A stretch of 64,000 nucleotides of DNA. It comes from Spirabiliibacterium pneumoniae (GTDB taxonomy: Bacteria; Pseudomonadota; Gammaproteobacteria; Enterobacterales; Pasteurellaceae). Below the pieces are notes generated by a model. It ran no database searches. It was given only the letters and a program-made list of their open reading frames with translations, and was not told where the DNA came from. The stretch is from NCBI RefSeq assembly GCF_014884995.1, contig NZ_JABMII010000001.1, forward strand, positions 124,001 through 188,000, given 5' to 3'. Numbering within the stretch: position 1 is the stretch's first letter; each line of letters begins with the position of its first letter. The position numbers were made by a program, and so were the translations under genes. Shown piece after piece: positions 28,686 to 37,834 of this stretch.

Positions 28686-30026
28686 ATGAGCAATAGCCCT
28701 AATATTGGATTTTTAAGTTTAGGCTGCCCGAAAAACTTAGTCGATTCGGAGCGGATTTTAACCGAGCTGCGCACGCAAGGCTATAACATTGTGCCTAATT
28801 ATGATAATGCGGAGCTTGTGATCGTAAACACCTGTGGTTTTATTGACTCTGCCGTGCAAGAGTCGCTGGAAGCCATCGGTGAAGCATTAGATGAGAATGG
28901 CAAAGTGATCGTCACTGGTTGTCTTGGCGCAAAAGAAGACCAAATTCGCGAAGTCTATCCTAATGTACTGGCTATCAGTGGCCCGCACAGTTATGAAACC
29001 GTGCTTAAACAGGTGCATAAATATGTCCCACGCCCTGAATTCAACCCCTATTTGAGCCTAGTGCCCAAACAAGGTATCAAACTCACGCCAAAGCATTATG
29101 CCTATTTGAAAATCTCTGAAGGTTGCGACCATCGCTGCACGTTTTGCATTATCCCGTCTATGCGTGGAGACCTTGACAGCCGTCCTATCGGACAGGTGCT
29201 CGATGAGGCAAAACGGCTGGTGGACGCTGGCGTGAAAGAGCTGTTAGTGGTATCCCAAGACACCAGTGCTTACGCCCTCGATAAGACTAAAAAAGAGAAA
29301 AGCAAAATCGCCTTTTGGAATGGCATGCCGCTAAACAATTCGCTTCAAGCGTTGTGCGAGCAGCTTGCCACCCTCGGCGTGTGGGTGCGGCTGCATTATG
29401 TTTATCCGTATCCCCATGTGGACAAACTTATCCCACTAATGGCGCAGGGTAAAATTCTGCCGTATTTAGATATTCCGCTACAACATGCTAGCTCTAAAAT
29501 TCTCAAAGCGATGAAGCGCCCTGGTAGCATTGACCGCACTTTAGAACGCATTAAGCAATGGCGTGAAATTTGCCCACAATTAACCTTGCGCTCAACCTTT
29601 ATTGTCGGCTTTCCAGGGGAAACGGAAGACGATTTTCAACAACTGTTAGATTTCTTAGAAGCGGCACAGCTTGACCGTGTGGGCTGCTTTAAATTTAGCC
29701 CAGTGGAAGGCGCACCTGCCACCGAGATGGCAGAGCAAGTGCCTGAAGAGGTGAAAGAAGAACGTTACCACCGCTTTATGCAAACCCAACAGCGCATTTC
29801 CACTACACGTTTAGCACAAAAAGTGGGGCAAACGCTCACTGTGCTCATCGACGAAATTGACGATGACGGTATTATCGCACGCTCAATGGCCGATGCCCCC
29901 GAAATCGACGGGCTGGTGTATCTACAAAACCCAACGCAAAGTGCGGTCAAGGTCGGTGATTTTGTGCAAGCGAAGATTACTCATAGTGATGAGTATGACC
30001 TGTGGGGCGATATTGTCCGCTCATAG
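28686..30026 (+). CDS. rimO: Ribosomal protein S12 methylthiotransferase RimO
   Basis: RimO is a radical-SAM enzyme that methylthiolates Asp88 of ribosomal protein S12. The 446 residues show the N-terminal UPF0004 cluster domain ([37 protein letters not shown]), the radical-SAM motif CDHRCTFC preceded by KISEG, and a C-terminal TRAM domain. The ATG at 28686 gives the family start MSNSPNIGF; the frame extends to a GTG at 28674. It is monocistronic and ends in a strong terminator. Confidence 0.96.
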   Translation: MSNSPNIGFLSLGCPKNLVDSERILTELRTQGYNIVPNYDNAELVIVNTCGFIDSAVQESLEAIGEALDENGKVIVTGCLGAKEDQIREVYPNVLAISGPHSYETVLKQVHKYVPRPEFNPYLSLVPKQGIKLTPKHYAYLKISEGCDHRCTFCIIPSMRGDLDSRPIGQVLDEAKRLVDAGVKELLVVSQDTSAYALDKTKKEKSKIAFWNGMPLNNSLQALCEQLATLGVWVRLHYVYPYPHVDKLIPLMAQGKILPYLDIPLQHASSKILKAMKRPGSIDRTLERIKQWREICPQLTLRSTFIVGFPGETEDDFQQLLDFLEAAQLDRVGCFKFSPVEGAPATEMAEQVPEEVKEERYHRFMQTQQRISTTRLAQKVGQTLTVLIDEIDDDGIIARSMADAPEIDGLVYLQNPTQSAVKVGDFVQAKITHSDEYDLWGDIVRS

Positions 30027-30042
30027 CGTTCGAAAACATACT

Positions 30043-30068
30043 AAAAAGGGGCATATATGCCCCTTTTT
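30043..30068. terminator. Perfect palindromic bidirectional terminator
   Basis: AAAAAGGGGCATA and TATGCCCCTTTTT form a perfect 26-bp palindrome between convergent rimO and the SLC13-type gene. It is not made of uptake signals, unlike most terminators here. Confidence 0.9.
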
Positions 30069-30081
30069 ATTGCACCTTTAT

Positions 30082-31953
30082 TTAGCCAAACATCCACGGC
30101 ACCACTATAACGGTTGCGAGCATCACAATCAGCGTAAATGGCACGCCCACTTTCAAGAAATCCCCAAAGCAATAGCCACCTGGGCCTAAAACCATGGTAT
30201 TCACAGGTGATGCCACAGGTGTCATAAAGGCGGCAGAGGCCGAAACCGCAATCGTAATCACAAATGGCACTGGGGAAGTATCCAGCGCTTGCGCCATAGC
30301 GATGGCAATCGGCGCCATCAAAATGGCAGTTGCCGTATTGGAGATAAATGAGCTGATCAGCGCACATAAAATAAACAGACTACCAAGAATGGCGTGAATG
30401 CCAAGCCCTCCGACAAGGTCCAATAAGCCATTGACGGCAAGGTCAATCCCGCCCGTTTTTGTCAAGGCGGTAGCAAATGGCATCATTCCCACAATCAAGA
30501 CAATGCTTGGCCAGTGAATAGCGCGATAGGCACTTTTGGCGTCCACACAACGAAATTTTGCCAGTAACATACACGTTATAAGTGCTGCAATCACATTAGA
30601 AACAACGCCACTGAGCATCATCGCCACCATCAACGCCACCGACAAAATTGCATGGGGTGCTTGACTGGCGGCGGGTGCAACGTTGTCGATCTCAGCGGGA
30701 TAGTTAAGGATAAAAAAATCACGACTATTAGAACGCATTTCTTGAATTAAACGCCACTCACCAATGACGAGGTATTGATCCCCAGCCGCCATTTCAATAT
30801 CACTGGGATTGACTTCAAGCAGCTGCCCACCACGTTTAATGCCTACGATGATCAAGCCATAGCGCTGTTGAAACTTGATATCACGCACACTTTTGCCAAT
30901 CAATGTGCTGTCTGGAATAGGTGAAATTTCTGCCATGCCGACAGTTTTTGATTTTTCACTAAAATAGTTACCACGCACCTCCATCGGCTTGAGTTTATTG
31001 GCCTCACAAAAGGCTTCCCAATCCAAATCAGGCGATGAAATATCTAACAATAAAATATCCTTAGCACGTAAATCAGATAAACCAAACGCGCTAACCACAA
31101 TACGACGAATCCGTCGCCAACGCTCAATCGCCACCACCAAAATACCGTGTTGTGAATGCAGGTGTAGCTCATCTAGCGTTTTACCCACTAAAGGTGAATC
31201 AGGCAAAATCAGTGCTTGTTTAGAGCGCCCTTGCAAATGATAACTTTCAATCAAATCATTCATTGAAGTGCGATTGTAGTTTGTTTTTATATTCCCACCA
31301 TCGCCATCCAATAAATGGCGCACAAACAGCATATACACCACGCCCAGCACCAACACCATAATCCCAATCGGTGTAAAAGAGAAAAAGTTAAGCGCAGGCA
31401 AGCCAGCACGCACCAGCTCAGCGTTGGCAATCAAGTTCGGCGGTGTGGCAATCAACGTCATCATACCGCTAATTAACCCTGCAATACTCAATGGCATCAT
31501 TAATCGGCGTGGCGAGATATTCATACGAGTACAGATGGCCAATACCACAGGAATGAAAATCGCAACAATGCCCGTAGAACTCATAAACGCACCCAGTCCG
31601 CACACGATAAGCATTAATAGCAGCAGTACCTTTAACTCATTATTATTGGCCACTTTCAACAGCCACGCCCCCACCTGATAGGCCACCCCTGTACGCAATA
31701 GCGCATCCCCCACAATAAATAACAAGGCGATCAAAATCACATTAGGGTCACTAAAGCCCGCTAAAATTTCATTGGTGGAAAGAATACCACTGATACTGAA
31801 CGCCACCATAATGAGCAACGCGACTACGTCCATGCGTAGTTTATTAGAGATGAATAATACAATAGCGGCGCCAAGGAAAAGCAGCACCCAATAAAGATCC
31901 GTGTTGATTGCGGAAAGTCCTGAAAATATACTCACAAAATGGCCATTAAACAC
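30082..31953 (-). CDS. SLC13-family anion/dicarboxylate transporter with two RCK_C (TrkA-C) domains
   Basis: This 623-residue inner-membrane protein has an N-terminal transporter half (about 1-215), two cytosolic TrkA-C-like domains (about 245-310, SKQALILPDSPLVGKTLDEL; and about 335-400, DSTLIGKSVRDIKFQQRYGLIIVGIKRGG), then a second transporter half. The SNTATAILMAPIAIAMA and TPVASPVNTMVLGPGGY segments are typical of the SLC13/DASS and CitT-like group. Substrate cannot be told from sequence. RCK_C domains suggest ligand-gated regulation. It resembles uncharacterised Haemophilus transporters of this layout. Confidence 0.85.
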   Translation of the reverse strand: MFNGHFVSIFSGLSAINTDLYWVLLFLGAAIVLFISNKLRMDVVALLIMVAFSISGILSTNEILAGFSDPNVILIALLFIVGDALLRTGVAYQVGAWLLKVANNNELKVLLLLMLIVCGLGAFMSSTGIVAIFIPVVLAICTRMNISPRRLMMPLSIAGLISGMMTLIATPPNLIANAELVRAGLPALNFFSFTPIGIMVLVLGVVYMLFVRHLLDGDGGNIKTNYNRTSMNDLIESYHLQGRSKQALILPDSPLVGKTLDELHLHSQHGILVVAIERWRRIRRIVVSAFGLSDLRAKDILLLDISSPDLDWEAFCEANKLKPMEVRGNYFSEKSKTVGMAEISPIPDSTLIGKSVRDIKFQQRYGLIIVGIKRGGQLLEVNPSDIEMAAGDQYLVIGEWRLIQEMRSNSRDFFILNYPAEIDNVAPAASQAPHAILSVALMVAMMLSGVVSNVIAALITCMLLAKFRCVDAKSAYRAIHWPSIVLIVGMMPFATALTKTGGIDLAVNGLLDLVGGLGIHAILGSLFILCALISSFISNTATAILMAPIAIAMAQALDTSPVPFVITIAVSASAAFMTPVASPVNTMVLGPGGYCFGDFLKVGVPFTLIVMLATVIVVPWMFG

Positions 31954-31990
31954 AATTGAAAGACACGATTATAACACAGCCTTAAACATT

Positions 31991-32027
31991 AAAGTGCGGT
32001 TTTTTTGACGTTATTTGACCGCACTTT
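31991..32027 (-). terminator. Inverted uptake-signal pair after the UmuD-like gene
   Basis: AAAGTGCGGT (31991-32000) and ACCGCACTTT (32018-32027) flank a 17-base T-rich loop, 24 bp after the stop of the UmuD-like gene. It probably separates that unit from the transporter gene. Confidence 0.7.
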
Positions 32028-32050
32028 ACACATTATTTGGCGTAATGCCA

Positions 32051-32473
32051 TTATGCTACGCGGCGACGCACCTGATGAATTGTATTCGTTACCACCCCTT
32101 GCAAATCAACGTCATTTAATGACGCCAGCTGTAAACAAGACTGCGTGGAATCCAGCGGAAATAATACCCAGTTGACAGACGATGTTGAGAAGACTTCAAA
32201 TATACTCAGCTGACCTGCAATCGCAATCACAACTAAATCCCCTTTATTTACCGCATTACTACGCTCCACCACCAGCACATCGCCCGCTTCAATTCCCCAC
32301 GCGGTAAGATTAGTATTGCTTACGTGCATAAAAAAAGTCTCTTGCGGCTTTTTGATGCAATATTTATTCAAATCCAATTTATAGCGCACCGCACTTTGTG
32401 CATCTTTATCGTAGCACAGTGGCATAGGCTGATAACTGTATGCGCTGGGGTGTTGGTGACTCATCATTTTCAT
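32051..32473 (-). CDS. UmuD-like S24 protein lacking cleavage site and catalytic dyad
   Basis: The 140 residues align with UmuD over the whole length: KLDLNKYCIKKPQETFF against RIDLNQLLIQHPSATYF, GIEAGDVLVVERSNAVNKGDLVV against [23 protein letters not shown], and a C-terminal DLQGVVTNTIHQVRRRV. By that alignment the self-cleavage site Cys24-Gly25 is C20-Y21, nucleophile Ser60 is N55 and the general base Lys97 is F92. It should therefore be unable to self-process. No umuC is adjacent. The start at 32473 has AAGGAG, and the promoter carries two SOS-type boxes. An uptake signal (QSAV) is inserted near residue 26. Its role is unknown; it may bind a partner without processing. Confidence 0.75.
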   Translation of the reverse strand: MKMMSHQHPSAYSYQPMPLCYDKDAQSAVRYKLDLNKYCIKKPQETFFMHVSNTNLTAWGIEAGDVLVVERSNAVNKGDLVVIAIAGQLSIFEVFSTSSVNWVLFPLDSTQSCLQLASLNDVDLQGVVTNTIHQVRRRVA

Positions 32474-32496
32474 ATCGGCTCCTTATAACAGCATCA

Positions 32497-32512
32497 CTGT
32501 TTTTTTATACAG
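32497..32512 (-). promoter_or_regulatory. LexA (SOS) box 1 upstream of the UmuD-like gene
   Basis: CTGTTTTTTTATACAG is a full CTGT-N8-ACAG match to the gammaproteobacterial LexA consensus. It lies 24 bp before the start codon, just downstream of the predicted -10, where binding would block initiation. Confidence 0.8.
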
Positions 32513-32515
32513 GTA

Positions 32516-32544
32516 TTTATACTGTGTTTTTATACAATTCGCAA
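32516..32544 (-). promoter_or_regulatory. Promoter with LexA box 2 in its spacer
   Basis: On the minus strand TTGCGA (-35) and TATAAA (-10, 32516-32521) are 17 bp apart. The spacer is filled by TTGTATAAAAACACAG (32522-32537), a LexA box with one core change (TTG for CTG). The two boxes are 25 bp apart centre to centre. Confidence 0.65.
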
Positions 32545-32666
32545 GCATTTTTTTGATCCTTTATTGACCGCATCACAATTTCATGGCTAACCCTTTGAAG
32601 ATTTAACACATTTCACACTTTTTGTTTTGCATTATGTTTATTTTCGGGTAATCTTTCATCACTGGG

Positions 32667-32685
32667 GGCTTTGCTGAGCAAGGCC
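32667..32685 (+). other. Stem-loop in the sstT leader
   Basis: GGCTTTGC and GCAAGGCC form an 8-bp stem (one G-T pair) around a TGA loop, 31 bp before sstT. No T tract follows. It may be a leader structure; no known riboswitch class was recognised. Confidence 0.35.
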
Positions 32686-32716
32686 GTGTGTTTCACATGA
32701 TGACTATAACTATCTT

Positions 32717-33973
32717 ATGAGTAACTCAAATCGACTAACCGCACTTTTATTTCAAGGCAGTTTAATTGCTAAAATCGCTGTAGGCTTAGTGCTCGGGCTG
32801 ATTGTAGCCCTGATCAGCGCACCACTAGAACCTACTTTAGGTTTTAATCTCGCTAATAGCGTTGGTGTGCTCGGAGAGCTTTTTGTACGCGCACTGCGCT
32901 CGATTGCACCCATTTTGATTTTTATTTTAGTGCTTTCAGCCATTAGTAATAAAAAGAAAAGTGACAGTGATCACAGTGGCAAAACCATGAAATCGATCAT
33001 CGTGCTATATTTGATCGGCACTTTTTTAGCCGCCTTAGTGGCGGTGATTGCCAGTTATCTGTTCCCAACCACACTGTCATTAGCCACCACCGATGCTGAG
33101 CTCAGCCCACCACAAAATGTCACAGAAGTGATCATGAGTGTGCTGATGAACATTGTCGATAACCCAATTAAAGCCCTGTTCAACGCCAACTATATTGGCA
33201 TTCTCGCGTGGGCAATTGGGCTGGGGTTTGCCCTGCGTCACGCTAGCGATACAACCAAGCGATTTATCCACGAGATGGCTGAAGCGGTGTCGATGATCGT
33301 GAAAGTGGTGATTGCCTTTGCGCCATTTGGGGTATTTGGCTTGGTGGCTATGTCTATTGCCTCACAAGGTTTGAGCGAACTTAATACCTACGCACGCCTG
33401 ATTGCCGTGTTGGTGGGCGCAATGCTGTTTGTGGCATTTGTTGTCAACCCAATCTTAGTTTTCTGGAAAACACGCCAAAATCCTTTCCCATTGATTTGGG
33501 TGTGCATTCGTGAAAGTGGCCTAACCGCATTTTTTACTCGCAGTTCAGCTGCCAATATCCCTGTCAACATTAATTTGTGTAAACGCCTCAATCTCGATGA
33601 AGAAACTTACTCCGTTTCCATTCCACTCGGCGCATCAATTAATATGGCAGGAGCCGCCATCACGGTTACAATTTTGACCTTAGCCGCTGTCAACACGCTC
33701 GGCGTTGAAGTGAGCTTTACAACCGCACTTTTATTAAGTGTTGTTGCCAGCATCTGCGCCTGTGGTGCATCTGGTGTCGCAGGCGGTTCTTTACTGCTCA
33801 TCCCACTGGCGTGTAGCCTTTTTGGGATTTCCAACGACATCGCCGCTCAGGTGATCGGTGTGGGCTTTATCATTGGGGTTATCCAAGACTCTGCAGAAAC
33901 TGCGCTGAACTCCTCTACCGATGTGGTGTTCACTGCTGCCGCCGACATCGGCGAGCGCAACAAAATTAACTGA
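32717..33973 (+). CDS. sstT: Serine/threonine:Na+ symporter SstT
   Basis: SstT is an inner-membrane DAACS-family symporter taking up serine and threonine with sodium. The 418 residues include about eight to nine membrane segments and the substrate-binding motifs: the serine-rich [15 protein letters not shown] hairpin, [13 protein letters not shown] and the C-terminal [17 protein letters not shown]. These match the SstT subfamily closely. The N-terminus carries an uptake signal read as LTALLF. A perfect terminator follows the stop immediately. Confidence 0.95.
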   Translation: MSNSNRLTALLFQGSLIAKIAVGLVLGLIVALISAPLEPTLGFNLANSVGVLGELFVRALRSIAPILIFILVLSAISNKKKSDSDHSGKTMKSIIVLYLIGTFLAALVAVIASYLFPTTLSLATTDAELSPPQNVTEVIMSVLMNIVDNPIKALFNANYIGILAWAIGLGFALRHASDTTKRFIHEMAEAVSMIVKVVIAFAPFGVFGLVAMSIASQGLSELNTYARLIAVLVGAMLFVAFVVNPILVFWKTRQNPFPLIWVCIRESGLTAFFTRSSAANIPVNINLCKRLNLDEETYSVSIPLGASINMAGAAITVTILTLAAVNTLGVEVSFTTALLLSVVASICACGASGVAGGSLLLIPLACSLFGISNDIAAQVIGVGFIIGVIQDSAETALNSSTDVVFTAAADIGERNKIN

Positions 33974-33975
33974 TG

Positions 33976-34002
33976 AAAAGCGAACCTTGTGTTCGCTTTT
34001 TT
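33976..34002 (+). terminator. Intrinsic terminator of sstT
   Basis: AAAAGCGAAC and GTTCGCTTTT form a perfect 10-bp stem with a CTTGT loop and trailing T residues, starting 2 bp after the sstT stop codon. Its presence argues against a modF start at 33973. Confidence 0.85.
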
Positions 34003-34014
34003 CATGGGAAAACT

Positions 34015-35457
34015 ATGTTAGAGCTACACAACGCACACATTAAAATTGCGCCACAGTGCTACCTTACCATTGATCATTTCACGCTGACCAAACCGCACTT
34101 TGCTGTAGTGGTGGGGCATAATGGTTCGGGCAAGAGCACACTAGCCCAGTTCATTAGCCAAGGTAAGCCTTGTGAACGCGGAGAATATCAAAATTATTTC
34201 CAACGCCCTGCGCTGCTTTCTTTGCGTGTGCATCAGAAACTGATTGAACGCATCGCGTATGAGCTTAACGATGACACACGTTCACCCGATGATCATGGCC
34301 CAAGTGCACAACAGATTATTTTAGAAAATGCCACGCAGCCCTCAACTCTACCCCGCATTGCCGCCCAACTTGGCATAACCGCACTTTTATCCACGCCATT
34401 TAAGCTGCTTTCGACGGGGCAAGCACGCAAGGTGCTGCTGGCAAAAAGTTTAATCAATGCGCCTGATTTGTTAATTTTAGACGAGCCTTTTGAAGGGTTA
34501 GATCACGCATCGCAAGCCCAGTGGCAAACGCTGATCGCCCAACTTAGCCAATCATGTTGCGTGGTGTTAATTCTCAATCGCCTGCACGATATTCCACCTG
34601 CCGCACAAAGTGTAACCCTGCTCAGCCACTGCCATCAAGTGCTGCAAGCACCTTTTGCTGAAGTGCAACAAAACCCGATTTTTCAGCAGTTATGCTATGC
34701 CGAAAACGCCACGCACCAAGCCATTCCTGCCCCTTTAAGCCCTGCGTCACCACTTACGTGCGCACTGTTGTTCGACCTTAAAGAGGTGTCTGTGCAATTT
34801 GGCGAAAAAATGATCTTAGATAAACTGTCATGGCAGGTGAAATCGGGTGAGCATTGGTGGATTAAAGGTGGCAATGGTTGCGGAAAATCAACCTTACTCT
34901 CCCTCATCACCGGCGATCATCCGCAAGCCTTTAATAATCATGTACACATTTTTGGTCGCCAACGTGGCAGCGGCGAAACCGTATGGGAAATCAAACAGCA
35001 TATTGGTTATGTGTCCAATCAACTGCATTTAGACTATCGCGTCAACTGCTGTGCGCTGGATGTCATCATTTCGGGCTTTTTTGACTCCATTGGCGTTTAT
35101 CAACACGTGGATGAACCAACACGCCTGCGTGCCATGCAATGGCTTGAGCGGCTTAACCTCACGGCATTGGCCAATCGCCCATTTAAAAGCCTTTCTTTTG
35201 GGCAGCAACGCCTTTTGCTGATTGCCCGCGCGATGGTTAAACACCCACCCGTGCTGATTTTAGATGAACCGCTAATGGGGCTTGATGCCCTCAATCGCCA
35301 TTTGGTGCTGACATTTATTGAGCAGCTTATCGACAACAGTCAAACCCAACTCATTTTTGTTTCTCACCACGATGAGGACCAACCTCGTTGCATTAACCAC
35401 ACGCTGACTTTTATTGCAAACGGCACAGGTTATGATTATCATCAAGGTATTGTGTAA
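34015..35457 (+). CDS. modF: ModF-type tandem ABC ATPase
   Basis: ModF has two fused ABC ATPase domains and in E. coli is linked to molybdate metabolism, although it is not the ModC transport ATPase. The 480 residues align along their length with E. coli ModF (490). Domain 1 has Walker [10 protein letters not shown] and [12 protein letters not shown]; domain 2 has GGNGCGKST, the hallmark [44 protein letters not shown] and [12 protein letters not shown] use the ATG at 34015, after the sstT terminator. No modABC genes are in the window. It runs into qmcA. Confidence 0.9.
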   Translation: MLELHNAHIKIAPQCYLTIDHFTLTKPHFAVVVGHNGSGKSTLAQFISQGKPCERGEYQNYFQRPALLSLRVHQKLIERIAYELNDDTRSPDDHGPSAQQIILENATQPSTLPRIAAQLGITALLSTPFKLLSTGQARKVLLAKSLINAPDLLILDEPFEGLDHASQAQWQTLIAQLSQSCCVVLILNRLHDIPPAAQSVTLLSHCHQVLQAPFAEVQQNPIFQQLCYAENATHQAIPAPLSPASPLTCALLFDLKEVSVQFGEKMILDKLSWQVKSGEHWWIKGGNGCGKSTLLSLITGDHPQAFNNHVHIFGRQRGSGETVWEIKQHIGYVSNQLHLDYRVNCCALDVIISGFFDSIGVYQHVDEPTRLRAMQWLERLNLTALANRPFKSLSFGQQRLLLIARAMVKHPPVLILDEPLMGLDALNRHLVLTFIEQLIDNSQTQLIFVSHHDEDQPRCINHTLTFIANGTGYDYHQGIV

Positions 35458-35471
35458 TCATGGAGTTTATT

Positions 35472-36392
35472 ATGGAATTTCTCGACAGCTTACCCGTAGC
35501 GGTCATCTTTTTTATCATTTTAGTGGTCGTCACGCTATTTTCCAGTTTGAAAACTGTACCACAAGGCTATCACTGGACGATTGAACGTTTTGGGCGCTAC
35601 ACTCGCACGCTGACCCCAGGCTTAAATTTTATTGTGCCGTTTATCGACCGCGTGGGGCGCAAAATCAATATGATGGAACAGGTGATCGACATTCCATCAC
35701 AAGAAGTCATCTCTAAAGATAATGCCAACGTTTCCATTGATGCGGTGTGCTTTGTACAAGTGATCGACGCACGCAACGCCGCCTATGAAGTGAATAATCT
35801 AGAACAAGCGATTGTCAATCTCACCTTAACCAATATTCGTACCGTACTTGGTTCAATGGAGCTAGATGAAATGCTCTCACAGCGAGATTCGATCAACTCT
35901 CGCTTGCTCACGATTGTTGATGAAGCTACCAATCCGTGGGGCGTGAAAGTCACGCGAATTGAAATTCGTGATGTGCGCCCACCGCGTGAACTGATTGATT
36001 CAATGAACGCCCAAATGAAAGCGGAGCGGAATAAACGCGCGGAAGTGCTTGAGGCCGAAGGGATCCGCCAAGCGGCAATTTTACGCGCCGAAGGGGATAA
36101 ACAATCACGCATTTTGCAAGCGGAAGGGGAACGCCAAGAGGCCTTCTTAAAAGCCGAAGCACGTGAGCGTGAAGCGCAAGCGGAGGCACGCGCCACCAAA
36201 ATGGTGTCTGACGCTATCGCGCAAGGTGATACTAAAGCCATCAACTATTTCGTGGCACAACGCTACACCGAAGCGCTACAAAAAATCGGCCAAGCCGAGA
36301 ACAGCAAAGTGGTGCTAATGCCGCTTGAGGCGGGCAATTTGATTGGCTCCATCGCTGGCATTGCGGAATTGTTGAAAACACAAAAAGACTAG
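35472..36392 (+). CDS. qmcA: SPFH/Band-7 membrane protein QmcA
   Basis: QmcA is a stomatin/prohibitin-type protein of the inner membrane, thought to organise membrane microdomains with an NfeD partner. It has one N-terminal hydrophobic segment, a Band-7 domain ([37 protein letters not shown]) and a long Ala/Glu/Arg coiled coil (about 190-260). Sequence matches E. coli QmcA (305 residues) closely. I favour the ATG at 35472 because GGAG lies six bases upstream, giving 306 residues; an ATG at 35460 adds four. It is cotranscribed with the nfeD-type gene. Confidence 0.93.
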   Translation: MEFLDSLPVAVIFFIILVVVTLFSSLKTVPQGYHWTIERFGRYTRTLTPGLNFIVPFIDRVGRKINMMEQVIDIPSQEVISKDNANVSIDAVCFVQVIDARNAAYEVNNLEQAIVNLTLTNIRTVLGSMELDEMLSQRDSINSRLLTIVDEATNPWGVKVTRIEIRDVRPPRELIDSMNAQMKAERNKRAEVLEAEGIRQAAILRAEGDKQSRILQAEGERQEAFLKAEAREREAQAEARATKMVSDAIAQGDTKAINYFVAQRYTEALQKIGQAENSKVVLMPLEAGNLIGSIAGIAELLKTQKD

Positions 36393-36400
36393 GGGGCATT

Positions 36401-36847
36401 ATGGCGTGGCTAACTGACTGGGGTGTGTGGCAGTGGCTCATTCTCGGCTTTATCTTGCTGATTGGTGAACTTTTACTTCCTGGTATTTTCTTGCTATGGT
36501 TTGGAGTTGCAGGCATTATTATGGCTGCCCTGACCGCACTTTTCTCTTTATCAACTGCGCTCAGTTGGGTGCTATTTGCCTGCATTGCTATTATATTCAG
36601 CCTCGCATGGTGGCGCATTCAGCATCGAAAAGATCAAGCCGATGACCATCATAACGATCTCAACCAGCGTGGCGTGGCTATGCTTGGGCAAACGGGGCGT
36701 GTGCTCGCATTCGCCGACAACGGCATCGGTCGAGGGCAATTTGGCGACACTACTTGGCGCATTCAAGGCAACGATTTACGCATCGGGGATAATATCACCG
36801 TCACCGCCGTGCATGGCATCACTCTCACCGTTGAGAAACACCCATGA
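36401..36847 (+). CDS. NfeD-family membrane protein (YbbJ type)
   Basis: This 148-residue protein has three N-terminal membrane segments (WLILGFILLIGELLLPGIFLLWFGVAGIIMAAL, then a second pair). A C-terminal OB-fold NfeD domain (QRGVAMLGQTGRVLAFADNGIGRGQFGDTTWRIQG...NITVTAVHGITLTV) follows. Such proteins pair with SPFH proteins, and the gene starts 8 bp after qmcA. The stop overlaps the next gene by 4 bp (ATGA). Confidence 0.88.
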   Translation: MAWLTDWGVWQWLILGFILLIGELLLPGIFLLWFGVAGIIMAALTALFSLSTALSWVLFACIAIIFSLAWWRIQHRKDQADDHHNDLNQRGVAMLGQTGRVLAFADNGIGRGQFGDTTWRIQGNDLRIGDNITVTAVHGITLTVEKHP

Positions 36848-37467
36848 AACAACACTTGATTATCTACGCACACCCTAACCCACAAAGTTTTAATCACGCC
36901 ATTCTCGAGCAGGTTGTGCATGCCACGAAAAAGTGCGGTTGGCAGCCCGTGGTACGCGATTTGCACGCGCTTGAGTTCAACCCTGTGCTCTCTTGGCAAG
37001 AACTCGCCGAAAGTTATCAAGGCATCATCAATGAACACATCGCCCAAGAGCACGATTTTATCCGCCATGCTGATCTGATCACCTTAATTTACCCATTATG
37101 GTGGATGGGCTTCCCCGCCATCTTAAAAGGCTACCTTGACCGCACTTTAACTTTCGGCTTTGCCTATCAAACCCTCAACGGTAAATCGCAAGGCCTCCTC
37201 ACAGGCAAACGGCTGCAACAGTTCATCACCATTGGTAGCAACTGGCAAGAATACACAGGCTTTGGCTTTGACAAATCCATTCGCGACACCCTCGCCGACG
37301 GCCTATTTAACTTTTGCGGCATCACAGACATCACCCACCATGTGTTTGATGATATTCATCTCGTTGACAAGCCAACACTAGCTAACTATTTGGAAAGTGC
37401 CTATCACATCACCGAGAAAAAACTAAACGCAATATCATCCCCCAATACATTTAGTAAAAGGCTCTAA
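36844..37467 (+). CDS. NAD(P)H:quinone oxidoreductase-like flavodoxin-fold protein
   Basis: The 207 residues belong to the flavodoxin_2 (NQO1/MdaB/KefF-KefG) group. The first strand-loop is IIYAHPNPQSFNHAIL. The flavin region LIYPLWWMGFPAILKGYLDRTLTFGFAY has the hallmark WW and YLDR. Its likely activity is two-electron reduction of quinones or related substrates with NAD(P)H. No Kef K+ channel gene is adjacent, so a KefG role is not supported. It is last in the modF-qmcA-nfeD run. Confidence 0.82.
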   Translation: MKQHLIIYAHPNPQSFNHAILEQVVHATKKCGWQPVVRDLHALEFNPVLSWQELAESYQGIINEHIAQEHDFIRHADLITLIYPLWWMGFPAILKGYLDRTLTFGFAYQTLNGKSQGLLTGKRLQQFITIGSNWQEYTGFGFDKSIRDTLADGLFNFCGITDITHHVFDDIHLVDKPTLANYLESAYHITEKKLNAISSPNTFSKRL

Positions 37468-37478
37468 CCGCATTTTGA

Positions 37479-37688
37479 CTAACTTAATGCCGTGAGTGTT
37501 TTAATCTGCTTATTCACTTCACTCATTACACTGAATTTTTTCAGGTTTTTAACTTTAGGGGAGATGACTTTGCCGTGGCGAAACTCGAACAAACCGATGC
37601 CACGAATGAAGAAACTGCCTGTGAACAAGATGCTCACATAGCGTGCAATTTGGAGGGGATTGTAACGTTTAAAAACACGAATTTGCAT
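37479..37688 (-). CDS. ytfK: YtfK family protein (DUF1107)
   Basis: This 69-residue protein starts MQIRVFKRYNPLQIARYVSILF and contains FEFRHGKVISPKVKNLKKFSVMSEVNKQI. These residues match the small basic YtfK family; in E. coli YtfK stimulates SpoT-dependent (p)ppGpp accumulation during phosphate or fatty acid starvation. The start has AGGAG at good distance. It is convergent with the reductase gene and forms a single-gene unit with its own promoter. Confidence 0.85.
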   Translation of the reverse strand: MQIRVFKRYNPLQIARYVSILFTGSFFIRGIGLFEFRHGKVISPKVKNLKKFSVMSEVNKQIKTLTALS

Positions 37689-37714
37689 AGTACACTCCTG
37701 TTTTTATTGCTTTA

Positions 37715-37720
37715 ATTATA
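37715..37720 (-). promoter_or_regulatory. Candidate -10 element of ytfK
   Basis: A consensus TATAAT on the minus strand lies 27 bp before the ytfK start. No good -35 was seen at the standard distance, so the promoter may rely on activation. Confidence 0.4.
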
Positions 37721-37775
37721 GGGGTTGTCTGTATGATTTTCTTCTTGTTATCACGTTAGACTCAGTATAAAACAA

Positions 37776-37812
37776 AAAGTGCGGTTAATGGTGATTTAAT
37801 TAACCGCACTTT
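37776..37812. terminator. Extended inverted uptake-signal pair after aroG
   Basis: AAAGTGCGGTTAAT and ATTAACCGCACTTT are 14-bp perfect arms with a 9-base loop. It lies 22 bp after the aroG stop and closes the hemA-to-aroG run. Confidence 0.8.
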
Positions 37813-37834
37813 GAATGAGATCACATTTTTTGCA

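Noticed and set aside
32051-32473. LexA repressor or active UmuD
   Set aside because: There is no DNA-binding domain as in LexA, and the cleavage site, Ser and Lys expected for UmuD are replaced.
33973-34014. Upstream start for modF at 33973
   Set aside because: It would translate through the sstT terminator hairpin; the ATG at 34015 matches ModF.
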